DNA from: Enterocloster aldenensis
GTDB taxonomy: Bacteria; Bacillota; Clostridia; Lachnospirales; Lachnospiraceae
Direction of reading: 5' to 3'
Assembly: GCF_003434055.1 (NCBI RefSeq)
Contig: NZ_QVEX01000016.1
Coordinates: 1-64,000, forward strand
DNA: 64,000 nt
Numbering within the stretch: the stretch's first letter is position 1; each line of letters begins with the position of its first letter. The position numbers were made by a program, and so were the translations under genes. A model generated the notes under the pieces. The model was not told the DNA's origin. It saw nothing but the letters and a program-made list of their open reading frames with translations, and searched no databases. Positions 15,089-22,509 of the stretch are shown here, piece by piece.

Positions 15089-16673
15089 CCTTATATACGC
15101 TGACGGTCCCGTATTGTGGATTGCCAATCAGGGAAATGATTCTGGGGCCGTACAGGGGATTCTCAAACGTGCCTGCCAGGATACAGTCTGATGCACAGTA
15201 GGCACCCAGATCCTGGATAAAGGAAGAATTTCCGTAAATCACATTGTAATAAGGGCGGTTTTCATAGATGTAGTCCAGTTCATCTGTCATGAGGATGTAC
15301 TGGATTTTGTTATTCCGGATATAGTCATCCAGGCTGTATCCCTGTTCCAGATAGGGGAGGTTCCTGTAATCCAGCAGCATTCCCTGGTCAAAATAAAACC
15401 CGGTGTTCAGGTTGGCCAGGACCTTGGAATCCTTTGGAACCAGCTGACCCAGCTGTTCCAGATAATGGGTATAGGAAGGACTGTGGAGGAAGGGGGTTAT
15501 CTGGACACGGCTGTTTAATACCAACAGGATGAAGGTCAGGCCAATAGTCAGGGAACGTCCTGCCTGTCCGGCCAGGAGCATCAGCTGGAACATGGATATC
15601 CATCCCAGCAGCAGGAAAAAGATAACCGAGGTCTGGTTATACCTGCCTACTATGACCATGCCCAGGGAAAGCCCGGTCATGGAGGACAGAAGTACCAGGG
15701 TATGGCTCCGCCAGACGGATACCTGGTCTTCGCGGACATTTTTTAGGAACAGCCATATCAGGAGGAAGAGCACCATCAGGACAGGTATGAGGATGAGTTC
15801 CAGACGCTGGTCCGGAATGTAATAGGTGCCGCTTTCCTGTGCGTATATGCTTTTAAAATAGTACAGGAACTGTATAAGACGGCTGGATGCTGTCTGTCCA
15901 AGTTCAAATTCCTGTTCCCCATAGCGGAAATAGTCAGGGATGAAGGCGGCATCAAACAAAAAGCTGATTCCCACGAAGATGGAGGCTAAGGCTCCGGTGA
16001 CAGCGGTATAGATGGCCAGAGAGAGAATTTGTTTGTGCCAATGGCGGGCAGTCATATTGAATCCGCAGGCAGCCATGACAGATCCGCAGATGGATGCGCA
16101 CAGGAAGCTGTTGGGATGGATGCCCACAGACAGTCCGGTTATGGATGCCAGATACAGGGCCTGCCTGGTTGAGGGGCATCCCTGGCACCGGATCAGAATC
16201 AGGATACAGGACAGCAGGCTGATACACAGGATGATTTCCTGGCGCCCAAAATGAGAGGCATAGATAAATGGGACATCCAGACTGACCAGGACCATCAGAC
16301 CAAAGCCCATCCATCTGCCGCCCAGTTCCTTTCCAATGTAATAAAGAAGGATAAGGCAGATAAGGCCGGATGTGAGGGATAAAAGCCTTACTGACAGGAT
16401 ATTGTATCCAAACACATGAATATATCCCATTTGGAGGGCATGGAACAGAAGCTTAAGGGCGTGGGGAACCCGGGGTTTTAAATCAAAGAATTGTTCGGTC
16501 ACGCCAAAGCTTCCTACTGCCTGCATATCCCGGCTGAGTCCTGCCAGCCACGCTTCATCGGAGTGGACAAAGGGAAAACGGGTCAGGAAGGAAGCGGAAT
16601 ACAGTGCGTAAATAATGATGTAAATGATAACTGGCAGGATGAACCAGTTGTGTAAGCCGTGCTTTCTCTCCAT
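15057..16673 (-). CDS. GT-C family membrane glycosyltransferase (ArnT/PMT-like)
   Basis: 538 residues. At least ten membrane helices precede a soluble C-terminal part of about 130 residues (from LNSRVQITPFL). The first extracytoplasmic loop has FVHSDEAWLAGLSRDM, the acidic D-E motif of lipid-phosphate-sugar-dependent transferases such as ArnT and protein O-mannosyltransferases. Such enzymes move a sugar from undecaprenyl or dolichyl phosphate onto an outside acceptor. Its position near an ArnB-like aminotransferase and an ArnC-like GT2 makes a surface-glycan role plausible, though it faces the other way. Confidence 0.82.
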   Translation of the reverse strand: MERKHGLHNWFILPVIIYIIIYALYSASFLTRFPFVHSDEAWLAGLSRDMQAVGSFGVTEQFFDLKPRVPHALKLLFHALQMGYIHVFGYNILSVRLLSLTSGLICLILLYYIGKELGGRWMGFGLMVLVSLDVPFIYASHFGRQEIILCISLLSCILILIRCQGCPSTRQALYLASITGLSVGIHPNSFLCASICGSVMAACGFNMTARHWHKQILSLAIYTAVTGALASIFVGISFLFDAAFIPDYFRYGEQEFELGQTASSRLIQFLYYFKSIYAQESGTYYIPDQRLELILIPVLMVLFLLIWLFLKNVREDQVSVWRSHTLVLLSSMTGLSLGMVIVGRYNQTSVIFFLLLGWISMFQLMLLAGQAGRSLTIGLTFILLVLNSRVQITPFLHSPSYTHYLEQLGQLVPKDSKVLANLNTGFYFDQGMLLDYRNLPYLEQGYSLDDYIRNNKIQYILMTDELDYIYENRPYYNVIYGNSSFIQDLGAYCASDCILAGTFENPLYGPRIISLIGNPQYGTVSVYKVMQDNLPSVP

Positions 16674-16728
16674 ATGCAGCTCCCTTCGGCGATGGGATTT
16701 ATCCCCCTAACATTGTTATTATTTTACC

Positions 16729-16819
16729 ATAAGATTCGCACGGAAAGAAGCTACTATCCAATTAAATAATGCAATATAACAAAATCTTATGCCGCATTTT
16801 TACAAATATCAGGTATAAT
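16729..16819 (+). promoter_or_regulatory. Rhodanese-operon promoter with LysR-type box
   Basis: TATAAT at 16814-16819 has no recognisable -35. Instead CAAAATCTTATGCCGCAT (16780-16797) lies there, 16 of 18 bases identical to the box before the YeeE/YedE operon. ATAAGATT occurs again at 16729-16736 and 16841-16848. This suits an activator-dependent promoter under the LysR protein encoded at 8092. Confidence 0.6.
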
Positions 16820-16928
16820 GATAAATGAAATCTGTGCGAAATAAGATTGAGGCCCTTATTTTGTTCTTCAGATGGAATGCTAACTACAAATATAACTAGA
16901 AACTATCCGCTTAGAGAGGGAGGATTTT

Positions 16929-17843
16929 ATGGGCTTGATTGCTAAAAAATTAACAATCTTTTCCTTCTTGGCAGTGCTGGCGGCCATGATTACGGGCTGC
17001 AGTTCCCACACATTCGTACTGGGTGAATCACTGATACTGCCCACAGAGGAACTGTCTTCCTATACGGGGCAGGAAAAGGTGGTAATCGTAGACACGCGTA
17101 CGGCGGAGGAGTATGCTGCCGGGCATGTGGACGGGGCAGTGAATATCCCCACTGAGGAGATTGTCATCAATGTCCCGGTGAAGAATATGCTCACCAGTAA
17201 AAAGAAGATTGAAAAGGTGATGGGCGGCAGCGGCATTGGCAATGATACTCTCGTACTTGCTTATGACGCCAACAAGATGGGCGCGTCCCGTCTGTTGTGG
17301 TCTTTATTCATGTATGGACACCAGAATGTCAAGGTGATTGACGGAGGATTTGATGCAATCCAGAAATCAGGGATTGCACTGAATACGGATGTACCGGAAC
17401 CAAAACCGGCTGTGTTTACGGCTAAGGAACCCACACGGAACTGGCTGGCCAAGATGGATGATGTCAGAAAGCAGGTTGAGAAGCCGGATTCCCATGTGAT
17501 ACTGTTGGATGTGCGTACATTGGAGGAATTTGCTGAAAAAGGAAAGGTTCCCGGTTCTGTGATAATACCTTATGAGACGAATTTCTTCTCAGACGGAACC
17601 TTTAAGACAACACAGATTACCAGAATCAATTATCTGGAGGATAAGATTAATCCGGAAGATGAGATTATTGTATACTGTCAGACTTCCATGAGGGCGGCCC
17701 CTGTATTTGTCCAGCTTTATGAGGCTGGATACCGCAATATCCGCGTGTATGACGGAGCTTACCTGGAGTGGTCCTCCAACAGTGATAATCCTGTGGAGAT
17801 GCCGGCGGGAGGAGCAGCGCCTGTCAAGAAGAATGCATCATAG
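16929..17843 (+). CDS. Lipoprotein with two rhodanese domains (thiosulfate sulfurtransferase-like)
   Basis: 304 residues. Signal peptide with lipobox ITGC (Cys 24) puts it outside the membrane. Domain 1 (about 45-150) has VDTRTAEEYAAGHVDGAVNI, but an aspartate (YDANKMGASR) stands at the catalytic cysteine position. Domain 2 (about 175-290) has LLDVRTLEEFAEKG and the active loop VYCQTSMRA, with a cysteine. One silent and one active domain is the SseA/rhodanese layout. GAGAGGGAGG precedes the ATG. With the next gene and the shared LysR box, it probably supplies or detoxifies sulfane sulfur for the YeeE/TusA system. Confidence 0.88.
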   Translation: MGLIAKKLTIFSFLAVLAAMITGCSSHTFVLGESLILPTEELSSYTGQEKVVIVDTRTAEEYAAGHVDGAVNIPTEEIVINVPVKNMLTSKKKIEKVMGGSGIGNDTLVLAYDANKMGASRLLWSLFMYGHQNVKVIDGGFDAIQKSGIALNTDVPEPKPAVFTAKEPTRNWLAKMDDVRKQVEKPDSHVILLDVRTLEEFAEKGKVPGSVIIPYETNFFSDGTFKTTQITRINYLEDKINPEDEIIVYCQTSMRAAPVFVQLYEAGYRNIRVYDGAYLEWSSNSDNPVEMPAGGAAPVKKNAS

Positions 17844-17849
17844 AAACAG

Positions 17850-17893
17850 ACAGAATGACGGAATCACAGAATGACGGATGACAGAATGACGGA
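17850..17893. repeat. Three direct copies of ACAGAATGACGGA
   Basis: 13-base units begin at 17850, 17866 and 17881, with spacings of 16 and 15 bases, between the two rhodanese genes. A slippage-prone spacer or a binding-site array; no coding sense is apparent. Confidence 0.8.
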
Positions 17894-17921
17894 AGTAGTA
17901 ATATTGTAGAAAGGGATTATT

Positions 17922-18929
17922 ATGAGAAAATACATACCTGTTTTGCTATGCACCATGCTGGCTGTATCTTTAAGCGCATGTGCCACAAAGACTGTGACCG
18001 AGACAGCCACGGCTGCCCCGGCAGCTACAGAGGCTCCTGCTGAGACTTCTGCCGAGGCTCCTGCCGAGACTTCTAAGGAGACAGGGACAGCTGCCCAGGA
18101 AACCATGGCTGGACCGGCAAATGAGGAAACGGTAAAGGAAGCCGCCATGGCATACTTTGCAGCGTTTCCTGATGATAAGCACATGATTGTTGTGCCGGAC
18201 CTGTTTAAAAAAATAGACGCAGGCGAGGATATGTTCATTATTGATATCAGGAGGGCGGAGGATTACGCACAGGGTCATTTAAAGGGCGCTGTAAATATTC
18301 CTTACGGACCTGAGGTTGCAGAGGCGCTGGATAGGATACCGGATGATACGCCTGTCTATGTTAACTGCTATACAGGACAGACATCTTCCCAGACCGTGGC
18401 GCTGCTTAATGTGGCGGGCAAATATGCCACCAATATCCAGAGCGGCTGGAATAACGGCATTTCCCAGACAGAAGGATATGAGGCTTATATTGATACTGAG
18501 GAAACGGCCATTCCGCAAGATACATATGAGGTGGATCCTGCTATTGCAGCAGCAATTGCTGACTATTACAAGGAAGCATCCAGTAATGCCATTGCATCCT
18601 TTAACTTTAAGCCGGAGGCCCTGATGGAATTAGTGGACGCGGAGAGTGAGGATTACACCATCCTGTCCATACGTCAGGCAGAGGATTATGCAAAGGGACA
18701 TATTGCAGGCGCAATAAATATCCCGTTTGCTAAAGGAATGCAGGAACAGTTTAGCCAGATCCCAATGGATAAACCAGTGGTTGTGTATTGCTACACAGGC
18801 CAGACATCTTCACAGACAACAGCAATCCTGCGCCTTCTTGGATATGAGGCATACTCACTTTCGGGCGGCATGGGCAAGGAAGGCGGGGCCGGATGGCTTG
18901 GCGGCGGTTATCCGGTTGTAACGGAGTAA
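17922..18929 (+). CDS. Lipoprotein with two active-looking rhodanese domains
   Basis: 335 residues. Lipobox LSAC (Cys 20) is followed by an A/T/E/P-rich linker to about residue 70. Domain 1 (about 85-165) has FIIDIRRAEDYAQGHLKGAV and loop NCYTGQTSSQT; domain 2 (about 225-330) has LSIRQAEDYAKGHIAGAINI and loop YCYTGQTSSQT. Both domains keep the catalytic cysteine and share the same loop, unlike the preceding rhodanese, which suggests a recent internal duplication. AGAAAGG precedes the ATG. It is probably co-transcribed with the gene 78 bp upstream and acts on extracytoplasmic sulfur. Confidence 0.88.
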   Translation: MRKYIPVLLCTMLAVSLSACATKTVTETATAAPAATEAPAETSAEAPAETSKETGTAAQETMAGPANEETVKEAAMAYFAAFPDDKHMIVVPDLFKKIDAGEDMFIIDIRRAEDYAQGHLKGAVNIPYGPEVAEALDRIPDDTPVYVNCYTGQTSSQTVALLNVAGKYATNIQSGWNNGISQTEGYEAYIDTEETAIPQDTYEVDPAIAAAIADYYKEASSNAIASFNFKPEALMELVDAESEDYTILSIRQAEDYAKGHIAGAINIPFAKGMQEQFSQIPMDKPVVVYCYTGQTSSQTTAILRLLGYEAYSLSGGMGKEGGAGWLGGGYPVVTE

Positions 18930-18981
18930 TGCCATCTTGTGCCGGAGCAGCATTTTTTATAACGGAGCATCATTATAAGCC

Positions 18982-19009
18982 TTGACAAATCATGGCCAAA
19001 TGCTATAAT
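18982..19009 (+). promoter_or_regulatory. thrS promoter
   Basis: TTGACA (18982-18987) and TATAAT (19004-19009), 16-base spacer. Both boxes are consensus, just before the T-box leader. Confidence 0.8.
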
Positions 19010-19017
19010 CAAAACTA

Positions 19018-19315
19018 GCAGAAATGCAGTTAATGGCGTTGAAGGAATCAGTAGTCAATGGGAAGTATCCAGAGAGCAGCCCCTTTGGTGGAAGGGTTGT
19101 ATACCGAATATTGATGAAGACCGGTCCTGAGCCGTGTCAAGGATACCCAGCCGCTGATTCCTTATGGATGACAGTGGCAGGAACCCAATGTATGTTAAGG
19201 ATTCCCGGGAGGAAATGACACCGTATCCCGCGTTAAGGGACCAATGAGTGAAAATCAAGGTGGAACCGTGTATATGCACCCTTGGACATAGGAATATGTC
19301 CAGGGGTTTTTATTT
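19018..19315 (+). ncRNA. T-box leader of thrS
   Basis: The T-box sequence AATCAAGGTGGAACCGTG (19253-19270) matches the family consensus. It is followed by a terminator, CCCTTGGACATA (19279-19290) with TATGTCCAGGGG (19295-19306) and TTTTTATTT. The upstream 230 bases form the stem I region. An ACC triplet after GAAG at 19120-19122 is the likely threonine specifier codon. Uncharged tRNA-Thr would stabilise the antiterminator and allow thrS transcription. Confidence 0.9.
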
Positions 19316-19410
19316 ACCCAATCCGGCGGATGGACATATACTGAGTGAAAAAATGATAATCATGAAGGATGCCGGGATTAGTTCCTAAAGAGGATGAAAG
19401 GAGTAATAGT

Positions 19411-21165
19411 ATGAAGATTATTTTACCGGACGGAAGCGTACAGGAAGCAGAGGATGAGTTAAGGGCCATCCGCCACACAGCATCCCACGTGCTGGCACAG
19501 GCAGTGAAGAGGCTGTATCCGGAGACAAAGCTGGCAATCGGACCAGCCATTGACGACGGGTTTTACTATGATTTTGACAGGGAGGGCGGATTCACCCCTG
19601 AGGATTTGGAGAAGCTGGAAGCTGAGATGACAAAGATTGTAAAGGAAAATCTTCCGGTTAAGCCATTTGTGCTGCCAAGGGATGAGGCGGTCAGGTTCAT
19701 GGAGGAAAAGGCCGAGCCGTATAAGGTGGAGCTGATTGAAGACCTGCCTGACGAGGAGACCATCAGCTTCTACCAGCAGGGCGAGTTTGTGGACCTGTGC
19801 GCAGGACCCCATATCATGTATACAAAGGGTGTAAAGGCATTTAAGCTTACCAGTATTGCAGGCGCTTACTGGAGAGGAAGCGAGAAGAATAAGATGCTTA
19901 CCAGGATTTACGGTACTGCATTTGCCAATAAGACGGATTTAGAGAATTATCTTACCATGATGGAAGAGGCTAAAAAGCGCGACCACAGGAAGCTGGGTAA
20001 GGAACTGGGCCTGTTCATGTTTGCTGAGGAAGGACCAGGTTTCCCCTTTTTCCTGCCAAAGGGTATGACTCTTAAGAATACACTGATTGACTACTGGCGT
20101 GAGATCCATCTGAGGGAAGGATACCAGGAGGTTTCCACCCCCATTATCCTGAGCCGTAAGCTGTGGGAGAATTCCGGCCACTGGGATCATTACAAGGATA
20201 ATATGTACACAACCGTCATTGATGAGGAGGATTATGCGGTTAAGCCCATGAACTGTCCGGGCGGCATGCTGGTGTATAAGAACCAGCCCCACTCTTACCG
20301 CGACCTGCCCCTGCGCGTAGGCGAACTGGGCCTGGTCCACCGTCATGAGAAGAGTGGCCAGCTTCATGGACTGATGCGTGTGCGCTGCTTTACCCAGGAC
20401 GATGCCCATATCTTTATGAGGGATGACCAGATTGAGGATGAGATCAAGGGTGTTACCAGACTGATTAATGAAGTGTATACACAGTTTGGATTCGAATATT
20501 TTGTGGAACTGTCCACAAGGCCAGAGGATTCCATGGGATCTGACGAGGATTGGGAGATGGCTACAAACGGCCTTAAAAAGGCGCTGGAGGATATGGGCCT
20601 TGAGTATATTGTCAACGAAGGCGACGGCGCGTTCTACGGCCCTAAGATTGACTTCCACCTGAGGGATTCCCTGGGCAGGACATGGCAGTGCGGCACTATC
20701 CAGCTGGATTTCCAGATGCCTCAGAGGTTCAATCTGGAGTATACGGCGGAGGACGGTTCCAAGAAGCGTCCGATTATGATTCACCGCGTATGCTTTGGCT
20801 CCATCGAGCGCTTTATCGGTATCCTGATTGAGCATTTTGCAGGTAAGTTCCCGGTATGGCTGGCTCCTGTACAGGTTAAGGTCATTCCTGTTTCTGAAAA
20901 GTCCATGGAGTATGCAGCAGGCGTATATGAGAAGCTGAAGGCAGCCGGTATCCGTACCGAGTTAGACCACAAGGATGAGAAGGTTGGATATAAAATCCGC
21001 CAGGCCCAGCTTGAAAAGGTTCCTTATATGCTGGTGCTGGGTGAGAAGGAAGCGGCAGAGGGCGCCATCACGGTCAGAAGCCGGGATAAGGGAGATTTAG
21101 GCGCTGCCGGACTTGAGGATTTCATTGCTGATATCAAGAAGATGGTTGCGGCAAAGGAGAAATAA
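19411..21165 (+). CDS. thrS: Threonyl-tRNA synthetase
   Basis: 584 residues from ATG 19411, which has AAGGAG seven bases upstream; an ATG at 19369 lies in the leader. It charges tRNA-Thr. Visible parts: the editing domain (RHTASHVLAQAVKRLYP, with HxxxH), class II motifs, zinc ligands in MNCPGGML and later histidines, the motif 2 loop region RVGELGLVHRHEKSGQLHG, motif 3 IHRVCFGSIERF and the anticodon-binding domain at the end. It is about 60 residues shorter than E. coli ThrRS because the TGS domain is reduced to MKIILPDGSVQ; short forms of this type occur in Clostridia. The T-box upstream confirms the specificity. Confidence 0.96.
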   Translation: MKIILPDGSVQEAEDELRAIRHTASHVLAQAVKRLYPETKLAIGPAIDDGFYYDFDREGGFTPEDLEKLEAEMTKIVKENLPVKPFVLPRDEAVRFMEEKAEPYKVELIEDLPDEETISFYQQGEFVDLCAGPHIMYTKGVKAFKLTSIAGAYWRGSEKNKMLTRIYGTAFANKTDLENYLTMMEEAKKRDHRKLGKELGLFMFAEEGPGFPFFLPKGMTLKNTLIDYWREIHLREGYQEVSTPIILSRKLWENSGHWDHYKDNMYTTVIDEEDYAVKPMNCPGGMLVYKNQPHSYRDLPLRVGELGLVHRHEKSGQLHGLMRVRCFTQDDAHIFMRDDQIEDEIKGVTRLINEVYTQFGFEYFVELSTRPEDSMGSDEDWEMATNGLKKALEDMGLEYIVNEGDGAFYGPKIDFHLRDSLGRTWQCGTIQLDFQMPQRFNLEYTAEDGSKKRPIMIHRVCFGSIERFIGILIEHFAGKFPVWLAPVQVKVIPVSEKSMEYAAGVYEKLKAAGIRTELDHKDEKVGYKIRQAQLEKVPYMLVLGEKEAAEGAITVRSRDKGDLGAAGLEDFIADIKKMVAAKEK

Positions 21166-21214
21166 GGTATTGCAGCGGATGGCTGACAGGCAGCGGTAAA
21201 GTTTCATGTTAAAA

Positions 21215-21247
21215 AGGGCTGGGCTTATGTTTTTAGCTCAGCCCTAT
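21215..21247 (+). terminator. thrS terminator
   Basis: AGGGCTGGGCT pairs with AGCTCAGCCCT (one G:U), loop TATGTTTTT. The T run after it is weak. Confidence 0.65.
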
Positions 21248-21280
21248 TCATACCATGATATAAGTGTTAAAATAGGGTTG

Positions 21281-21307
21281 TATAATTAAATAGGGGATAG
21301 AGGATAG
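21281..21307 (+). promoter_or_regulatory. Toxin -10 box and 5' repeat
   Basis: TATAAT at 21281-21286. The transcript start region holds TAGAGGATAG (21298-21307), a copy of the 3' arm of the downstream hairpin (21453-21462). It can therefore compete for the other arm CTATCCTCTA (21435-21444), a possible 5'-3' closure of the mRNA. Confidence 0.55.
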
Positions 21308-21350
21308 TCTGGTGGTTTCCTTCGGAAATAAATCCGGGAGGAAATGTAAT

Positions 21351-21434
21351 ATGGATACACTTGAGGTGTTGACATTGGTGCTGGTTATATTTGCAGCATT
21401 GGCTTACATAGATAATCATCAGAATAGAAAATAG
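21351..21434 (+). CDS. Putative holin-like toxin (Hol-Tox type I toxin)
   Basis: A 27-residue peptide: MDTLEV, a hydrophobic helix (LTLVLVIFAALAYI), then the polar end DNHQNRK. This is the pattern of the Firmicute putative holin-like toxin family (short M-x-x-x-E/Q start, one helix, D-x-x-x-(K/R) tail). GGGAGG lies eight bases before ATG 21351. A hairpin overlaps the stop codon, and a consensus promoter on the opposite strand drives a convergent RNA across the 3' end, as in txpA/ratA and bsrG/sr4. Toxicity is inferred from these features. Confidence 0.75.
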   Translation: MDTLEVLTLVLVIFAALAYIDNHQNRK

Positions 21435-21531
21435 CTATCCTCTACCAGCACGTAGAGGATAGCCTGTAACTGAAAATTACGCCATATCCGAAGCGCAATC
21501 ATCAGACGCGGAAAGTCTTTTGATTACTTCT
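21425..21531 (-). ncRNA. Putative antisense RNA antitoxin of the Hol-Tox locus
   Basis: A promoter at 21566-21538 on the - strand would start an RNA near 21531 that ends after the hairpin, about 105 bases. It overlaps the 3' end of the toxin mRNA and contains the hairpin, whose loop could start RNA-RNA pairing. There is no open frame. Ends are estimated from the promoter and terminator. Confidence 0.65.
21434..21463. terminator. Hairpin at the toxin 3' end
   Basis: Perfect 12-bp stem GCTATCCTCTAC / GTAGAGGATAGC with a six-base loop. The + side is not followed by T, but the - side runs into TATTTTCTATTCT, so it best ends the antisense RNA while protecting the toxin mRNA. Confidence 0.75.
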
Positions 21532-21537
21532 ATGTTA

Positions 21538-21566
21538 ATTATACACAGGGTGCTTGGAATTTTCAA
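21538..21566 (-). promoter_or_regulatory. Promoter of the Hol-Tox antisense RNA
   Basis: On the - strand TTGAAA (21566-21561), 17-base spacer, TATAAT (21543-21538). It is much better than the toxin's own promoter, as expected for an antitoxin RNA. Confidence 0.75.
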
Positions 21567-21626
21567 GTACCCTTTTGAATCCTGGTTATGAGATAGCGGC
21601 AGCCGGCGATAAAAGGAGGCGGACAG

Positions 21627-22349
21627 GTGTCAGGTGAAAAGAAAGCATTTCCCAAATTTGTAATTACATATAATGAGATATTAGGACTGATACAGCAGGG
21701 GCTTTATCCGGAGGAAAGCAAACTGCCGCCTGAGGAAGAGCTGGCGCTGCAGATGAATGTGAGCAGGATGACCCTTCGGAAATCCCTGAACCTGTTAAAA
21801 GAGGATGGTATCATTGAAGCCAGGCATGGCATGGGCAATTATGTCAGGAAACAGACCGCGAAGGCTGAGATAGGTATGGAGAAGCCGGGCAGTCCGGTAA
21901 GGAAAGTAGTGAAGCATCAGCCGGACCAGATGGATTTTTCCATGGAATTAAGGCCGGCCAATGAATATATACAACATATCTTTAAGCGGAAAGGGTCGGT
22001 TTCACTGGAGGCCAGGCGCAGGTACCGGTTCCAGGGATTGATGGTAGGTTATTCTTATTCCGCAATCCTGGGGGATGTGCTGGATGGTTATGAATTGGAT
22101 TTAAACAAAGAGGAACAGGTCCGGAGGTTCCTGGAATTAGATATCTATGAGCATTTCCACCGGGTGAGGATGGAGATGAAGGTAACCGCGCAGGGACAGA
22201 GCATTGAAGAGGAGGAATTTTACCGCCCGGACCGCCTGTTTCTGATGATTTTTGAGGAAATATATAACCAGAAGGGTGAAATGCTGGTATTTACAAAGCA
22301 TTTCATCCCCTATGAGGAAGTGGATTTGCTGCTGAACTGGTATCATTAG
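21627..22349 (+). CDS. GntR family regulator (HutC/UTRA type)
   Basis: 240 residues from GTG 21627, with AAGGAGG nine bases upstream. Residues 10-80 hold the GntR winged helix (LPPEEELALQMNVSRMTLRKSL, DGIIEARHGMGNYV). The remainder is a UTRA-type ligand domain (SLEARRRYRFQGLMVGYSYS, FVFTKHF-like end). It precedes an MFS exporter gene whose promoter contains a GTATA/TATAC dyad, so it probably represses that gene in the absence of a small-molecule ligand. Confidence 0.88.
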   Translation: MSGEKKAFPKFVITYNEILGLIQQGLYPEESKLPPEEELALQMNVSRMTLRKSLNLLKEDGIIEARHGMGNYVRKQTAKAEIGMEKPGSPVRKVVKHQPDQMDFSMELRPANEYIQHIFKRKGSVSLEARRRYRFQGLMVGYSYSAILGDVLDGYELDLNKEEQVRRFLELDIYEHFHRVRMEMKVTAQGQSIEEEEFYRPDRLFLMIFEEIYNQKGEMLVFTKHFIPYEEVDLLLNWYH

Positions 22350-22360
22350 GATTATAGGAA

Positions 22361-22388
22361 AAAAGCCCAAAAAACATGGGCTTTTTTT
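22361..22388 (+). terminator. Terminator of the GntR gene
   Basis: AAAAGCCCA pairs with TGGGCTTTT, followed by more T. Confidence 0.88.
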
Positions 22389-22428
22389 GTTTGTTCTGAT
22401 GAAAATAATGAGGGAGGCTGATATATAG

Positions 22429-22475
22429 TTGACAAATATTGATGATAGAAGTATATTTTATACAATTAAGTATAC
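22429..22475 (+). promoter_or_regulatory. MFS promoter with candidate GntR operator
   Basis: TTGACA (22429-22434), 17-base spacer, TATATT (22452-22457). The dyad GTATA-TTT-TATAC (22451-22463) covers the -10, and GTATAC recurs at 22470-22475. A repressor there would block the polymerase. Confidence 0.6.
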
Positions 22476-22509
22476 TACATAAACAAAAATTTAATAGGAG
22501 GTATAGTAA

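Noticed and set aside
19939..20835. 298-codon - strand frame inside thrS
   Set aside because: Antisense shadow of a strongly conserved synthetase gene; the protein has no domain pattern.
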